From Lytechinus variegatus (taxonomy: Eukaryota; Echinodermata; Echinoidea; Temnopleuroida; Toxopneustidae), in NCBI RefSeq assembly GCF_018143015.1, contig NC_054758.1:5007501-5071500 (forward strand): 64,000 bases of DNA, read 5' to 3'. A program made the translations under genes and the position numbers. The notes beneath the pieces are model-generated. The model ran no database searches. It saw nothing but the letters and a program-made list of their open reading frames with translations, and was not told the origin of the DNA. This document shows positions 47,921 to 59,702 of the stretch, piece after piece. Numbering within the stretch: position 1 is the first letter of the stretch; every line of letters begins with the position of its first letter.

Positions 47921-49140
47921 TTTCCGTGTAGTAACATTTATAATTCAGCCATTGGCTGCTAAAATGTTTTGATGCCTAATAAAGACCATTATTAATTAAT
48001 CTGTAGATTGCTCATCGGCTATCTGTCTACAAACTTGTTTTCTGGAGTTTTTCAATAGGAATACAACTAGGCATACTGTGGATTAACAACAAGATGCTGT
48101 GATTTGTATCACGAAGCGACTTAATTGAGAAGCTTTTAGGAAGAAGACAAAAAAAAATCAGTCATGCGTTTGCGTTTGATTCGTTAATGGCAATTCTGTA
48201 GTATTTTTTTTATCTTTGCAATGTACTTAGATAGCCTAATTATGATGAGAGGTTTTTGCTGTAAACCATTACGAAGTACTGGACATAAAATTTCGCTCTC
48301 TTTAAAAAGCCAAGACAAAAACAAAAATCTACCCATTTTGTTAAAAGTGAATCATTTTGAAATAATACTCGTCAGTGGCAGTCTAAAAAGGGAGTAGATG
48401 GAGAAAACAAATGCTTCAGCCGGAACCGCCTTTTTTCCGTGTAGAAACATTTATAATTCAGCCATTGGCTGCCAAAATGTTTTGATGCCTAATAAAGACC
48501 ATTATTAATTAATCTGTAGATTGCCCATTGGCTATCTGTCTACAAGCTTGTTTTCTGGAGTTTTTCCAATATGAATACAACTAGGCATACTGTGGATTAA
48601 CACCAAGATGTGGAATGCTGTTTTTTTAACATGGAAAATATATAGGCCTACTAATACAAAGATCAGCATGAGTTGATAAATAATTATTTAGGGGAATTCT
48701 GAACAAAATTTCGTCATATTTTTTTTTCAAAAAGAGTTGTATACATCACCGCGCTTAATATATCCCACTAATTATTGGTGGTGTTGAAAACTTAAGTTGA
48801 ATTTCCTTTTTATATGAGATGCTCTGATTTGTATCACGAAGCGACTTAATTGAGAAGCTTTTAGGAAGAAGACAAAAAAAAATCCGTCATGCGTTTGCGT
48901 TTGATTCGTTAATGGCCATTCTGTAGTATTTTTTTGTACTTAGCCTAATTATGATGAGAGGTTTTTGCTGTAAACCATTGCGAAGTACTGGACATGAAAT
49001 TTCACTCTCTTTAAAAAGCCATTTCAGACAAAAACAAAAATCTACCCATTTTGTTAAAAGTGAATCATTTGGAAATAATACTAGTCAGTGGCAGTCTAAA
49101 AAGGAGTAGATGGAGAAAACAAATGCTTCAGCCGGAACCA
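47921..49140 (+). repeat. Tandem duplication of the receptor 3 5' flank
   Basis: Segment 47921-48430 is repeated in order from 48431 to 49140. Both contain the run tataattcagccattggct, the pair of sentences around ctaggcatactgtggatta, the block beginning gtatcacgaagcgacttaat, and the receptor start codons. The second copy has about 200 bp of extra DNA at 48610-48820. A third copy of the proximal part lies at 51195-51530 in front of receptor 4, so the flank may carry the promoter that was copied with each gene. Confidence 0.85.
48398..48433 (+). pseudogene. Truncated duplicate of the receptor 3 start
   Basis: The first 11 codons of receptor 3 (MEKTNASAGTA) and their 5' flank recur here, then break off into a second copy of the upstream flank. 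This marks a duplication breakpoint rather than a gene; a short out-of-context ORF continues about 30 codons before a stop. Confidence 0.85.
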
Positions 49141-50273
49141 CCTTAGAAGGAATGCTTGTGGCTGATTCTGGTACGGATGTTACAGCCATCGCCATTTTGA
49201 TCTCCATGGCGTTTCTAGTATTTGTGAGCAACATCTTAGTTTTACTCGTTCTTCAGAAAGGAAGAGGACTCTTTGATGAGGTCATGGCTCTCCTGCTTCA
49301 GATACTCGCTTTGTCGGATCTCCTAGGAGGTACGGTTGCATCGCTTCTAACAGCTACTCTTCTTCTCCTGGAGGTGACACCTACCTCCCGTGCTATCTGC
49401 AGAATGGCCCCTCTGGTGAACAACTTCATGCTCCTCCAGTCATTGTACATCGTTTGCCTTGTGAGTTTCTGTCGCTATCTTTCAGTCACGCATCCATTGT
49501 TTTATCTTGGGAGCGTGACGATATCTCGTGTACGCATCGCTGCCTTGTCCGTCAAGGCGTACGTCTTGCTTAACACGTGCGTCTTTCTACCAATACAGGG
49601 GTTTCCTTTCTGGGATGTCCTTGATGAGATGTGTAGTGCACAGACTGAGAGGTTGGATGTCCTACATCACAGGCCATCCGAATCCATCTTATCTTGGAAC
49701 TTTACACCTGCTGTGGTATTCGTATCTGTTTCCTTCGTACTGCCTCTCTGTCTACTAACATTTGTGAATTCTCGACTCCTTTGCATTGCCTGTCGTATCA
49801 GCCGCCGCGAGAAAAGCCAGCATCGGGTTGTCCAAAGAAACCCAAAGAGCAGTGGTTCTTCGAACAGTGAATACCCACATCAGGAGTATCACTCACGGAT
49901 TGGGAGACGACATGAGCGGAAGGGTCTTCGAGGATTCCTCACGGTATTTCTAATGACCGCGTCCTTCTATGTATCTTGTCTGCCTTATGTAGTCGTTGTC
50001 ATATCCATTCTGACGGTAACGGCAACGGATGTTCGACAATATCTGAGCAAGTATGGGTGGATGGTGGCCCTCATGATCATGATTAGCAATGCTTGGTGGA
50101 ATGCACCCATTTACCTTTTAACATGCCGGACTTTCCGGAAGAAGGCACTGGAGATCGTGACATGCAGGAAGTCGAGGGCAATGACAGCTTTCCAAGGTAG
50201 CGGACCCTCGCACGTTTCCCATGTATTTCAGTTGCAACCTCAAGCCTCTCATCAAATAGAAACCACTGGATAG
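49110..50273 (+). CDS. Rhodopsin-class 7TM receptor 3 (intronless)
   Basis: Single-exon 387-aa GPCR starting at the ATG at 49110, with N-glycosylation site NAS at residue 5. TM1 is about 25-48 (SNILVLLVL), TM2 57-82 (LALSD), TM3 begins at C97, TM6 contains FYVSCLPY, TM7 reads SNAWWNAPIY and continues LLTCRTFRKK. The DRY site is CRY (121-123), keeping the Arg-Tyr but losing the acid; NPxxY is NAPIY. Intracellular loop 3 is Arg/Lys rich (CRISRREKSQHR) and the tail ends in a Gln/His/Ser-rich stretch. It is a near-identical tandem duplicate of receptor 4. The two also share about 300 bp of 5' flank and 3' flank. The receptor should signal through G proteins if functional, but the missing acidic residue of DRY may alter coupling. 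Confidence 0.93.
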   Translation: MEKTNASAGTTLEGMLVADSGTDVTAIAILISMAFLVFVSNILVLLVLQKGRGLFDEVMALLLQILALSDLLGGTVASLLTATLLLLEVTPTSRAICRMAPLVNNFMLLQSLYIVCLVSFCRYLSVTHPLFYLGSVTISRVRIAALSVKAYVLLNTCVFLPIQGFPFWDVLDEMCSAQTERLDVLHHRPSESILSWNFTPAVVFVSVSFVLPLCLLTFVNSRLLCIACRISRREKSQHRVVQRNPKSSGSSNSEYPHQEYHSRIGRRHERKGLRGFLTVFLMTASFYVSCLPYVVVVISILTVTATDVRQYLSKYGWMVALMIMISNAWWNAPIYLLTCRTFRKKALEIVTCRKSRAMTAFQGSGPSHVSHVFQLQPQASHQIETTG

Positions 50274-50430
50274 ATTCATATTAATCAGTTTGCACTTTGA
50301 CTATCGACTAAGATCACAGAGAGTTGAAGGAAAATTATTTTTGAAAGCATAGCATAGTGAACCATTATTCGAGCTATTAGTTTATTGTTGATAAATCCCG
50401 TTAATCTGGTTACATCTGAACTTGCTCTTT

Positions 50431-50907
50431 GTCTCGCCCACCAGAGGTGAAGGCGAGACTTAGGGATCCAAATGTCCGTCCGTCACAAACCTCATGACAC
50501 ATGTTTCCACAACCGTAATTGACTTTTCAACCAAACTTGGATGGTAGATGGACTCGAGGGACTTGCATGTTATGCTGCAGGCGGAGGTCACATTGTTAGG
50601 TCAAAGGTCATTTTCAGGTCAACGTTAAAGTTTACATCCAGGACTCTTATGATACCTAACTCCACAACTGTAAGTCGCTTTTCAACCAAACTTGGATGGT
50701 AGATGGACTCGAGGGACTTGCATGTTATGCTGCAGTCGGAGGTCACATGGTAAGGTCAAAGGTCATTTTCAGGTCAACATTAAAGATTACGTACAAGGCT
50801 CTTGTGTTATTACATCCCAGTCATTTCACAATAAAGTTTCGATACAATTCTGTTGAGTGCCCTCGCAAATCACGATATTTCTGGTTATTTTCATAAGTGG
50901 GCGAGAC
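50431..50907 (+). mobile_element. GTCTCGCCCAC element downstream of receptor 3
   Basis: Ends TTTGTCTCGCCCAC and GTGGGCGAGACACAAA. Two tandem units contain ggtcaaaggtcattttcagg: AGGTCA pairs spaced 1 (50598-50610; 50753-50765), each followed 5 bp later by a third AGGTCA. The equivalent flank of receptor 4 lacks it. Confidence 0.85.
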
Positions 50908-51179
50908 ACAAAATCGCTTTTGCCTTGTGTGGCCTACTTTTCCCTCATTTTATCTGATACCTATTTTGTTTTAACTGTGAATGTCGAAATATCTATCATC
51001 TGCCTTCATTCGTTAATGTGAGTTTATCATCTTTGCATTGTAAACACCGATATGACTTGTGCAAATGTCACCTTTTGTCGAATAAAATTTATTCATTTTT
51101 TTCAAAAAGAGTCGTGCTTCACTACGCTTGTTATAGCCCACTGATTATTGGTGGCCGGTGTTGAAAGCTTAAGTTGAAT

Positions 51180-51496
51180 TTCCTTTCAATATGAGATGAT
51201 GGATTTGTATCACGAAGCGACTTAATTAAGAAGCTATTAGGAAGAAGAAAAAAGTGCCCGTCATTGCGTTCGCGTTTCATTCGTTAATTGCTCATTTTGT
51301 TAGCTATTCAATGTACTCAGATTACCTAATTATGATGAGAGGTTTTTGCTATGAACCATTATGAAGTACCCGACATAAAATGTCGCTCTCTTTAAAAAGC
51401 CATTTCAGACAAAAAGCAAGAATCTACCCCTTTTGTTATAAGTGAATCATTTGGAAATAATACTCGTCAGTGGCAGTTCGTATGAAAAGGGAGTAG
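51180..51496 (+). repeat. Duplicated 5' flank of receptor 4
   Basis: Matches 48821-49109 in front of receptor 3 (gtatcacgaagcgacttaat, attatgatgagaggtttttg, ctctttaaaaagccattt). Likely holds the shared promoter. Confidence 0.85.
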
Positions 51497-51748
51497 ATGG
51501 AGAAAACAAATGCTTCAGCCAGAACCGCCTTAGAAGACATGCTTGTGGCTAATTCTGGTACGGATGTTACAGCCATCGCCATTTTAATCTCCATGGCGTT
51601 TCTAGTCATTGTGAGCAACATCTTAGTTTTACTCGTTCTTCGGAAAGGACGACGTCTCTTTGATGAGGTCATGGCTCTCCTGCTTCAGATACTCGCTTTG
51701 TCGGATCTCCTAGGAGGTGTGGTTGCATCGCTTCTTACAGCTACTGTC

Positions 51749-51953
51749 TGGTTGGAACTTAGGTTATATAAATCAAAAGTCCAGTAGGCAGTTCTTTAAA
51801 CGTATATACAACAGACATTTATTAGTTGAGATGCAACAACAATGATCACTACTGCGTCATCTTGGTAGCAGCCATAACTTTCTCTATGCAAGTAGTCACG
51901 TGTAATAACAAAGTATAGTCTACGCTTGCAGACCTTTATCAGTTATCACCACA
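51749..51953 (-). repeat. 3' LTR of the Ty3/gypsy element
   Basis: 205 bp, starts TGGTTGGAAC and ends TTATCACCACA on +; identical to the other LTR as far as can be read. A polypurine tract (aaagaaagggagg, minus strand) abuts it internally at 51954-51970. Confidence 0.95.
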
Positions 51954-52396
51954 CCTCCCTTTCTTTAAAGAGGTTTATATACACATATATAATACTTCTT
52001 AAACTACAGAGTGACAGGGTGGACTACCTGTACACTTACAACAGTACTAGGGGATTATTCTGCCCCTTAAAGCTGGAGTACTGTCGCTGTCAAATATTTT
52101 AACATGCAACATTACATTTCATATATATTTCATTTTTGCTGTTTGTATGATGCGACAATTCGTTGAACCGGTAGAGACATCTGTTGAGTTGAGTTTTGTG
52201 ATAGCGATAAATTCAATCCCGTATTGCTGATTAACTATAACATGCAAATTGATATCATGCACATGCAATCATGCATTTATCATGGGGTTGTATTAGAGTT
52301 CAAACCATTTACAGTTTCAAAGTTATTTTTGAACTCATGTGGCTATTTACAAAACGAAACGCGAAAGTTTTTCTGTTTAGTTCGCTTTCCATCCAT

Positions 52397-55300
52397 TTAC
52401 AAGTTTAAACGATCTGGCGGTTTAACGACTCGTCCGCTTCTGGTTGTTCGGGATGGTGACGAAGATGCGCGAACATCAGATGCTGGTTCCGCTTCTGCGC
52501 TGTCATCTAGCTCGAAGTCATCCTGTACTGGTAATGGAATAGACTCGGCTTGGTGTCTGGGATCTGGCCTGAGGTGACGTCTGTTTCTGCGACGTATCTC
52601 GCCTGCAGCTGTTTCAATTTGGTATGATCTGTTATGATTATTGACAGACTTTATGATACCATGTTGTGACCAGGTATTAGTTTTCATGTCTTGGAGTATC
52701 ACATGATCTCCAGGTTTTAGCTTTGGCAAGTCTTGAGCATGTTTATCGAATCGCTCTTTTTGTTTCACCTTCTGCTCATCCTTTCTTCCCCTCACAGATT
52801 TAGTATCAATCTGTTGGTTGTTGAGCAAAGTATCAAGCATGGGAAGGTTTGACCTAATCTGACGATTGTACAGAAGTTCTGCTGGAGATTTTCCGCATGC
52901 TATTGGTGAACTTCGATAGACTTGTAAAGCTCTGTGGATATCTTGTCCACTGTGTTGTGACTTCAGTATGAGATTTTTGACAATCTTCACAGCATTTTCT
53001 GCGAGGCCATTTGATTGTGGATAATGTGGACTCGATGTGGTATGGTGAAAATCCCATTCTTTTGCAAAGCTTTTGAATTCTTGGCTTGCAAATTGAGGAC
53101 CATTATCCGACATCAGTTCACATGGTGTACCATGACGAGCAAATATTGCTTTCATGTGATTAATCACGGCCTTGCTTGTAGTTGAAGTCAAAGTACATAC
53201 TTCAATGAATTGTGAGTAGTAGTCGACGACGACCATATATTCTCTTTTGTTCAAAGTGAATACATCTACGGCAATTTTTTCCCAAGGACGATTAGGCAAT
53301 GCATGAGGATTTAGGCTTTCAGCCTGTTGTTTTGGTTTGTACATTAGGCATGAAGTACAATTTTGGACCATTTCAGTGATGTCTGCATTGATTCTTGGCC
53401 AATAGATTACTTCCCTAGCACGTTTCTTACATTTCTCAATGCCTAAGTGACCTTCGTGTACTTGGTTAGTATGTATCGTCTCATGGAAGTTGGAATTACT
53501 ATTTTAGAACCTTTGAATATGATTCCATCTGCTTCAGAGAGTTCACTTCTAATGTTCCAGTACTGTTTTATTCTAGCTGGACATTGTTGCTTACTTTCTG
53601 GCCAACCATTTCTGATGGTGGCTAGCAACTCTTGAAGCTCTACATCTTTTTTGGTCTCTTCAACAATTTCTTGTCTTTTGTTTGATGTTACTGGCATTGC
53701 TTGTACTATCATATCTACATAGACTCTGATATCTTCTTCAGTTTCAACATTCAATTCTGCTTTTGGATCTACTGCTCGTGACAGTGTATCGGCAGTGAAC
53801 ATGTACTTTCCAGGTGTATATGACATTTGGAGATCATATCTCTGTACTCTGATTAGTAATCTTTGAATGCGTAAAGGACAATCTGCCAATGACTTAACAA
53901 ACAATGGGATAAGTGGCTTGTGATCTGTTTCAACTTCTATCTTTTGACCATAGATATATTGATGAAATTTTTCACATCCGTAAGTGATAGCTAAGAGTTC
54001 TTTTTCTATCTGAGCGTAACGTGTTTCTGCATCAGTCATAGCTCTTGATGCGTAAGCTATTGGATGCCAATTTTGTTCATGTTGTTGTAGGAGAACTGCT
54101 CCTAGTCCATTTTTTGAAGCATCAGCTGATATCTTTGTGGGTTTTGTGCAGTCATAGAAATGAAGCACTGGTTGACTCATTAGAGCTTCTTTCAACTCGC
54201 ACCATGCTTTTTCTTGTTCATTTTCCCACATCCACTCTACTTTCTTGTCAAGCAAAATACGTAGAGGTGCTGACCTTGTTGATAGGTTTGGAATGAATTT
54301 TGCTTGGTAGTTTATCATCCCCAAGAACCTTTGTATGTCCTGTTTACAGGTTGGTCTTGCCATGTTTCTGATGGCAGCCACCTTTTTAGGATCTGGTCTG
54401 ACTCCATCTTGGCTGATCAAGTCACCAATGAAAGTCATCTGGTTCACATTGAACTCACACTTGTCTCGATTGAGTTTCAGGTTTGATTTTTGTGCGATGT
54501 CTAGAACTATTCTCAGACGATCGTCATGCTCTTCTTGAGTGCTTCCCCATACCACTATGTCATCCATCATGGTATTGACACCAGTTATATCTACGAACAA
54601 GTTATGTATTATCTTGTGAAATACTTCAGGAGCACTGCAGATACCAAAAGGTAGTCTCAAGAATCTATATCTTCCGTACGGAGTGATAAATGTACAAAGC
54701 TTGGAACTATCTTCATCTAGTTGGATTTGCCAAAAACCACTTGATGCATCTAATTTACTGAAATACTTGGCTCCAGCAAACTGAGAGGTTATTTCAGCTC
54801 TAGAAGGCAATTTATAGTGTTCTCGTTTGATTGCACGATTAAGATCACGCGGATCTAGACAGACTCTGAGTTGACCATTCTTTTTCTTGACTACAACAAG
54901 AGAAGACACCCAATCTGTCGGTTCATCAACCTGTTTGATTACATCCATGTTTTCCATCTTATCTAGTTCCTCTTTTAGTTTCTTTTGAAGTGGAAATGGA
55001 ACTTTGCGACATGCATGTTGAACTGGTTGTGCATTGTCTTTCAATGTAATGTGATGTTTGCCTGGAAGACATCCTAATCCTACAAATACATTGTCATAAT
55101 CTTGCACTACAGTTTTGCCTGTTTTTATCTCTGTTTGTTTATCAACATGATAGACGCGTTTTACTAGATACAAGTCTTCACTCGTTCTGAGACCTAGCAA
55201 TGGTTGACGATTTCCAGGAATGATGAAACATTGAACACTGTGTTTAATTCCTTTGTACTCCATTTGGACATAACAACGACCTTTTACTGGAATGTTAGTC

Positions 55301-56310
55301 TCATAGTAACCTGTTAACTTCACTTTGGCTTTTTGTAGTTTTGGTTTCGGTTTCAATTTGTGATAGATTGTTTCAGGGAGAGTGTTAGCTTGAGCTCCAG
55401 TATCTATCTTGAACTCAACTAGCTCATTATTGACTCTCAAATTGACTTTCCACTCTTCTTTTGATTCATGTTCCTGTGAATCAACTGAACAAATCATGAA
55501 ACCATCTGAATCTACCTTTAAGTGTTGCAATTCATTGACTTTTGCTACTGGGGTACGACAACACTTAGCAAAATGATTTTGCTTACCGCACTTTTTACAT
55601 GTTTTACCTTGTGCAGGACATTTTTCTTTGGTATGTCTATTACCACATCTTGTACATGTTTTATTGTTAGTACGATCTTGAGGTTTTGTTTGTCTTGTTT
55701 GGTTTGACTTTTTACCAGAAGATTTCTTATTCTTGCTGAGAGAATCAACCGGAATTGAGGCATTTTCCCCGGTGGAACTCAACGCTTGGGCCTGCGTTCG
55801 AGTTTGTTCAGCAACCCGACAAACTTGCAACGTTTTATCCAATGTGAGATCATCTAGCCTCAACAAATGCTCTCTTAGACCATCATCTAAGATACCACAG
55901 ATAATTCTGTCCCGTATAAGACTCTCTTTCAACGAAGAAAACTCACACGACTGTGCACGACTTCGCAATTCAGTTGCATATTGATCAACACTCTCATGCT
56001 CTAATTGTGATCTTGTGAAAAATCTATGTCTCTCATACGTTAGATTACGTTTTGGCATGCAATATTCCTCAAATTTGTCCAACACTTTCTCAAGCTTCAT
56101 GCTCTCATCCTCGGCAAATACAAATGTATTATACAATTCCAAGGCAGCATCACCAATTACGTGTAGAAGCATTGATGTTTGTGACTTGTCATCTTTTTCT
56201 GACATTCCTGAGGCAACATTGTATAGAGTGAATTTTTGTTTGAATCTTTTCCAATTCTCGGAAATATTTCCCTTTAAGTCAAGTGGAGGAGGTTGACTTA
56301 GATTTGTCAT
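52397..56310 (-). CDS. gag-pol coding region of the Ty3/gypsy element
   Basis: Listed as a fossil element's parts, in minus-strand order. Gag capsid-like part with two CCHC zinc knuckles near 55.65-55.55 kb (CTRCGNRHTKEKC and CKKCGKQNHFAKC). Aspartic protease near 55.4 kb (IDTGAQANTLPE). Reverse transcriptase about 54.95-54.4 kb with LRVCLDPRDLN and the active-site MMDDIVVWG. RNase H about 54.15-53.8 kb (ISADASKNGLGAVLLQQ). Integrase about 53.4-52.6 kb with the core signatures DNGPQF and PQSNGLAENAVK. This order (RT before integrase) is typical of Ty3/gypsy rather than Copia. Mostly open; about one interruption. Confidence 0.93.
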
Positions 56311-56793
56311 TGTGTCTGTTGTTGTCTTTGTTTCTGTGTATCGTTAATGTTAGTAACTTTGTCTTACTTTTTAGTTTAGTAACTTTAACATACCAATATC
56401 ACTTGTGCATATACTCATGAACAGTATAATAATTAGCAAGTATTTGTATCTTTCCAACAATTACGTTTGCTCAATTATTACTACTTTCACTGAGATATAA
56501 TGTTCATGTCCCATAAACGTCACGCTAACTGTCCGTCATACTGTAATTTGGCCAGGCACATTTATGCACTCCAAATCCATACAACGACATAGCCAACTTC
56601 TATGGACATAACATCACACATACAGCAATGGTCATTCACTGATACACATGAATACAATAAGCTCTTTGTCTTTCACCATCTCTCTCCTCACGGGGGTTAG
56701 GGAGAAAATGGAATGAACTGGCCTGATTTCAATGATTCCTCCATCTCAAAGCTCGGTGGGTTACTCAGCATAATAATGCAGGATCTGACACCA

Positions 56794-56998
56794 TGGTTGG
56801 AACTTAGGTTATATAAATCAAAAGTCCAGTAGGCAGTTCTTTAAACGTATATACAACAGACATTTATTAGTTGAGATGCAACAACAATGATCACTACTGC
56901 GTCATCTTGGTAGCAGCCATAACTTTCTCTATGCAAGTAGTCACGTGTAATAACAAAGTATAGTCTACGCTTGCAGACCTTTATCAGTTATCACCACA
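56794..56998 (-). repeat. 5' LTR of the Ty3/gypsy element
   Basis: 205 bp, same sequence as 51749-51953. The presumed primer-binding site abuts its inner edge at about 56776-56793 (minus strand). The LTR is read through by the open frame that enters the 3' half of receptor 4. Confidence 0.95.
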
Positions 56999-58095
56999 CT
57001 GTCAACCTCCTAAAGGTGACCCCCACCTCTCGTGCTATCTGCAGAATGGCCCCTCTGGTGAACAACTTCATGCTCATGCAGTCATTGTACGTCGTTTGCC
57101 TTGTGAGTTTCTGTCGTTATCTTTCAGTCACGCATCCATTGTTTTATCTTCGGAGCGTGACGATTTCTCGTGTACGCATCGCTGCCTTGTCCGTCAAGGC
57201 CTACGTCTTGCTTAACACGTGCGTCTTTCTACCCATACAGGGTTTTCCATTCTGGGATGTCCTTGATGAGATGTGTAGTGTAAAGACTGAGAGGTTGGAT
57301 GTCTTACATCACAGGCCATCCGAATCCATTCTATCTGGGAACTTTACACCTGCGGTGGCATTTGTATCTGTTTCCTTCGTACTGCCTCTGTGTCTACTAA
57401 CATTTCTCAATTTTCGACTCCTTTGCATTGCCTGTCGTATCAGCCGACGCGAGAAAAGCCAGCATCGGGTTGTCCAAAGAAACCCAAAGAGCAGTCACTC
57501 TGATGGCAGTGGTTCTTCGAACAATGAATACCTACATCAGGAGTATCACTCACGGATTAGGAGACGACATGAGCGGAAGGGTCTTCGAGGATTCCTCACG
57601 GTGTTTCTAATGACCGCGTCCTTCTATGTATCTTGTCTACCTTATGTTGTCATATCCGTTCTGACGTCAACGGCACCGGATGTTAGACAATATCTGAGCG
57701 AGTATGGGTGGATGGTAGCCCTCATGATCATGATTAGCAATGCTTGGTGGAATGCACCCATTTACCTTTTAACATGCCGGACTTTCCGGAAGAAGGCACT
57801 GGAGATCGTGACATGCAGGAAGTCGAGGGCAATGACAGCTTTCCAAGGTAGCGGACCCTCGTACGTTTCCCATGCATTTCAGTTGCAGTCTCAAGCCTCT
57901 CATCGAATAGAAACCACTGGATAGATTCATATTCATCAGTTTGCACTTTGACTATCGACCAAGATCACCCAGAGTTGAAGAAGGAAAATTATTTTTAAAA
58001 GCATAGCATAGTGAACCCCAATTCCGTTGTGACTGGTTTGCATCATTCGCCCATCAGAGACAAGCCATTAGTATATTGTTGATAAATACCGTTAA

Positions 58096-58474
58096 AGTGA
58101 TGGGCTAACATTGGTTTGACTTTTAAAAAATCTGAGCTAGAAGGTCACACTTGTCACCTGTGTCTGTGATATGTTACAAAAATGAAGCCCATAAAAAATT
58201 GCGTTCGAAAATAATTATTTAGTGCTTCAAAAATTTAAATATAAAGTGACCGGAAACACCATCTTAATTTCATCCTATACACTTATGTGTAGTATTAAGG
58301 CGTCTATAAGACACCTATTTACAAAATCGGGGCTTGCCTTGTAGTTTTAGCTTTTCATTCTCAATGATAGTTGTTTTCAGGGTTTATTAGTTCTAATACA
58401 TGCACTTGTACACATGTCTCATCTTGGTTTGAGAATTTTTTTAAATCGGCTGCTCACAAAGTTAAACAATACCT
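58096..58474. mobile_element. TTAA-specific MITE, copy 2
   Basis: 379 bp between TTAA at 58092-58095 and 58475-58478, closely similar to 47228-47605. The paralogous flank of receptor 3 has a single TTAA at 50401-50404 and no insert. Confidence 0.9.
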
Positions 58475-58655
58475 TTAATGTGGCTACATCTGAACTTGCT
58501 TTTGTGACCTTCTTTGTTTCCTCATCATCTGATACCTATTTTGTTTTGACTGTGAATGTCGAAATATATATCATCTGCCTTCATTCGCTTACTCGCTAAT
58601 GTGAGTTTATCATCTTTGCATTGTAAACACTGGTATGTGGATACTGGAGATGTCA

Positions 58656-59575
58656 CCTATGGAAGCTTAAAAGTGCCACCAAGATGTTGAGATAATTATC
58701 TCGGGAAGTCGACATCTTGATAGCAAAATATAAAATGACGAGATCCTGGATCTCATCATGTTGACATCTTTTAGAAGAGATGATGAGATGACGAGATCCT
58801 GGATCTCATCATGTCAACATCTTTTAGAAGAGATGTTGAGATGACGAGATCCTGGATCTCATCATGTCAACATCTTTTAGAAGAGATGTTGAGATGACGA
58901 GATCCTGGATCTCATCATGTCGACATCTTTTAGAAGAGATGATGAGATGACAAGATCCTGGATCTCATCATGTCAACATCTTTTAGAAGAGATGATGAGA
59001 TGACAAGATCCCGGATCTCATCATGTCAACATCTTTTAGAAGAGATGTTGAGATGACAAGATCCCGGATCTCATCATGTTGACATCTTGTAGAAAAGATG
59101 ATGAGATGATGAGATGATCTTGTCATCTCAACATCTCTTCTTAAGATGTTGACATGATGAGATCCAGGATCTTGTCATCTCATCATCTCTTCTACAAGAT
59201 GTCAACATGATGAGATCCAGGATCTTGTCATCTCATCATCTCTTCTACAAGATGTCAACATGATGAGATCCGGGATCTTGTCATCTCATCATCTCTTCCA
59301 AAAGATGTCAACATGATGAGATCCCGGATCTTGTCATCTCATCATCTCTTCTAAAAGATGTCAACATGATGAGATCCGGGATCTTGTCATCTCAACATCT
59401 CTTCTAAAAGATGTTGACATGATGAGATCCGGGATCTTGTCATCTCATCATCTCTTCTAAAAGATGTCGACATGATGAGATCCAGGATCTCGTCATCTTA
59501 TCTTTTGCTATCAAGATGTCGACTTCCCGAGATAATTATCTCAACACCTCGGTGGCACTTTTAAGCTTCCATAGG
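58656..59575. mobile_element. Foldback element with 7+7 tandem units
   Basis: The whole 920 bp is a near-palindrome. Outer arms CCTATGGAAGCTTAAAAGTG / CACTTTTAAGCTTCCATAGG, then agataattatctcgggaagtcgacatctt and its inverse. Inside are seven roughly 54-bp units on the left and seven inverted on the right, each with gatcctggatctcatcatg and ttttagaagagatg. The centre is near 59105. No coding capacity; resembles FB-type transposons. Confidence 0.9.
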
Positions 59576-59581
59576 AGACAG

Positions 59582-59702
59582 TAGCGGACCGTGACCCGGA
59601 GGAGACAAAGCATTGGGGGGGGGGCACTGCATTGTTTTTGAACAATGCCGTGCCCCCCCCCCCCCCAATGCTTTGTCTCCTCGGGGTCACGGTCCGCCAC
59701 TG
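59582..59702. repeat. 121-bp hairpin beside the foldback element
   Basis: AGCGGACCGTGACCCGGAGG, gagacaaagcattggggggg and its inverse ccccccaatgctttgtctcc ... GGTCACGGTCCGCCACT; loop about tttttga. The block actggagatgtcacct flanks the foldback plus hairpin on both sides (58643-58658 and 59703-59718). Confidence 0.88.

Larger units (their letters stand above)
51749..56998 (-). mobile_element. Ty3/gypsy LTR retrotransposon inserted in receptor 4
   Basis: A 5.25-kb element in minus orientation with 205-bp LTRs (51749-51953 and 56794-56998) that look identical base for base, starting TG and ending CA. The 5-bp target duplication CTGTC is at 51744-51748 and 56999-57003. Next to the right (5') LTR, reading minus, is a primer-binding site beginning TGGTGTCAGA, compatible with tRNA-Leu. 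A purine tract lies beside the left (3') LTR. Order of parts is gag, protease, reverse transcriptase, RNase H, integrase; no envelope gene is seen. The element looks nearly whole, with about one interruption in its coding region. Identical LTRs make it very young, perhaps still polymorphic. A Mag/SURL-like clade is my guess. Confidence 0.96.
51497..57924 (+). pseudogene. 7TM receptor 4, split by an LTR element
   Basis: Tandem paralogue of receptor 3, interrupted in TM2. The 5' part is 51497-51748, ending in SLLTATV. The 3' part is 57004-57924, resuming NLLKVTPTSRAICRM and running to the stop. Without the inserted element and one copy of its 5-bp target duplication, the frame is continuous and would give about 390 aa, so nothing else is obviously broken. 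The 3' part keeps C at the TM3 start, CRYLSVTHPL, FYVSCLPY and SNAWWNAPIY. Differences from receptor 3 include about five extra residues in loop 3 (around HSDGS). As assembled this allele cannot make a full receptor; a 317-aa open frame downstream starts inside the LTR and lacks TM1-2. The uninterrupted allele may still exist in the population. Confidence 0.93.

Noticed and set aside
58700-59530. Regular direct repeats resembling a CRISPR array
   Set aside because: Units are contiguous with no unique spacers, reverse orientation at the centre, and lie in an animal genome; it is a foldback element.
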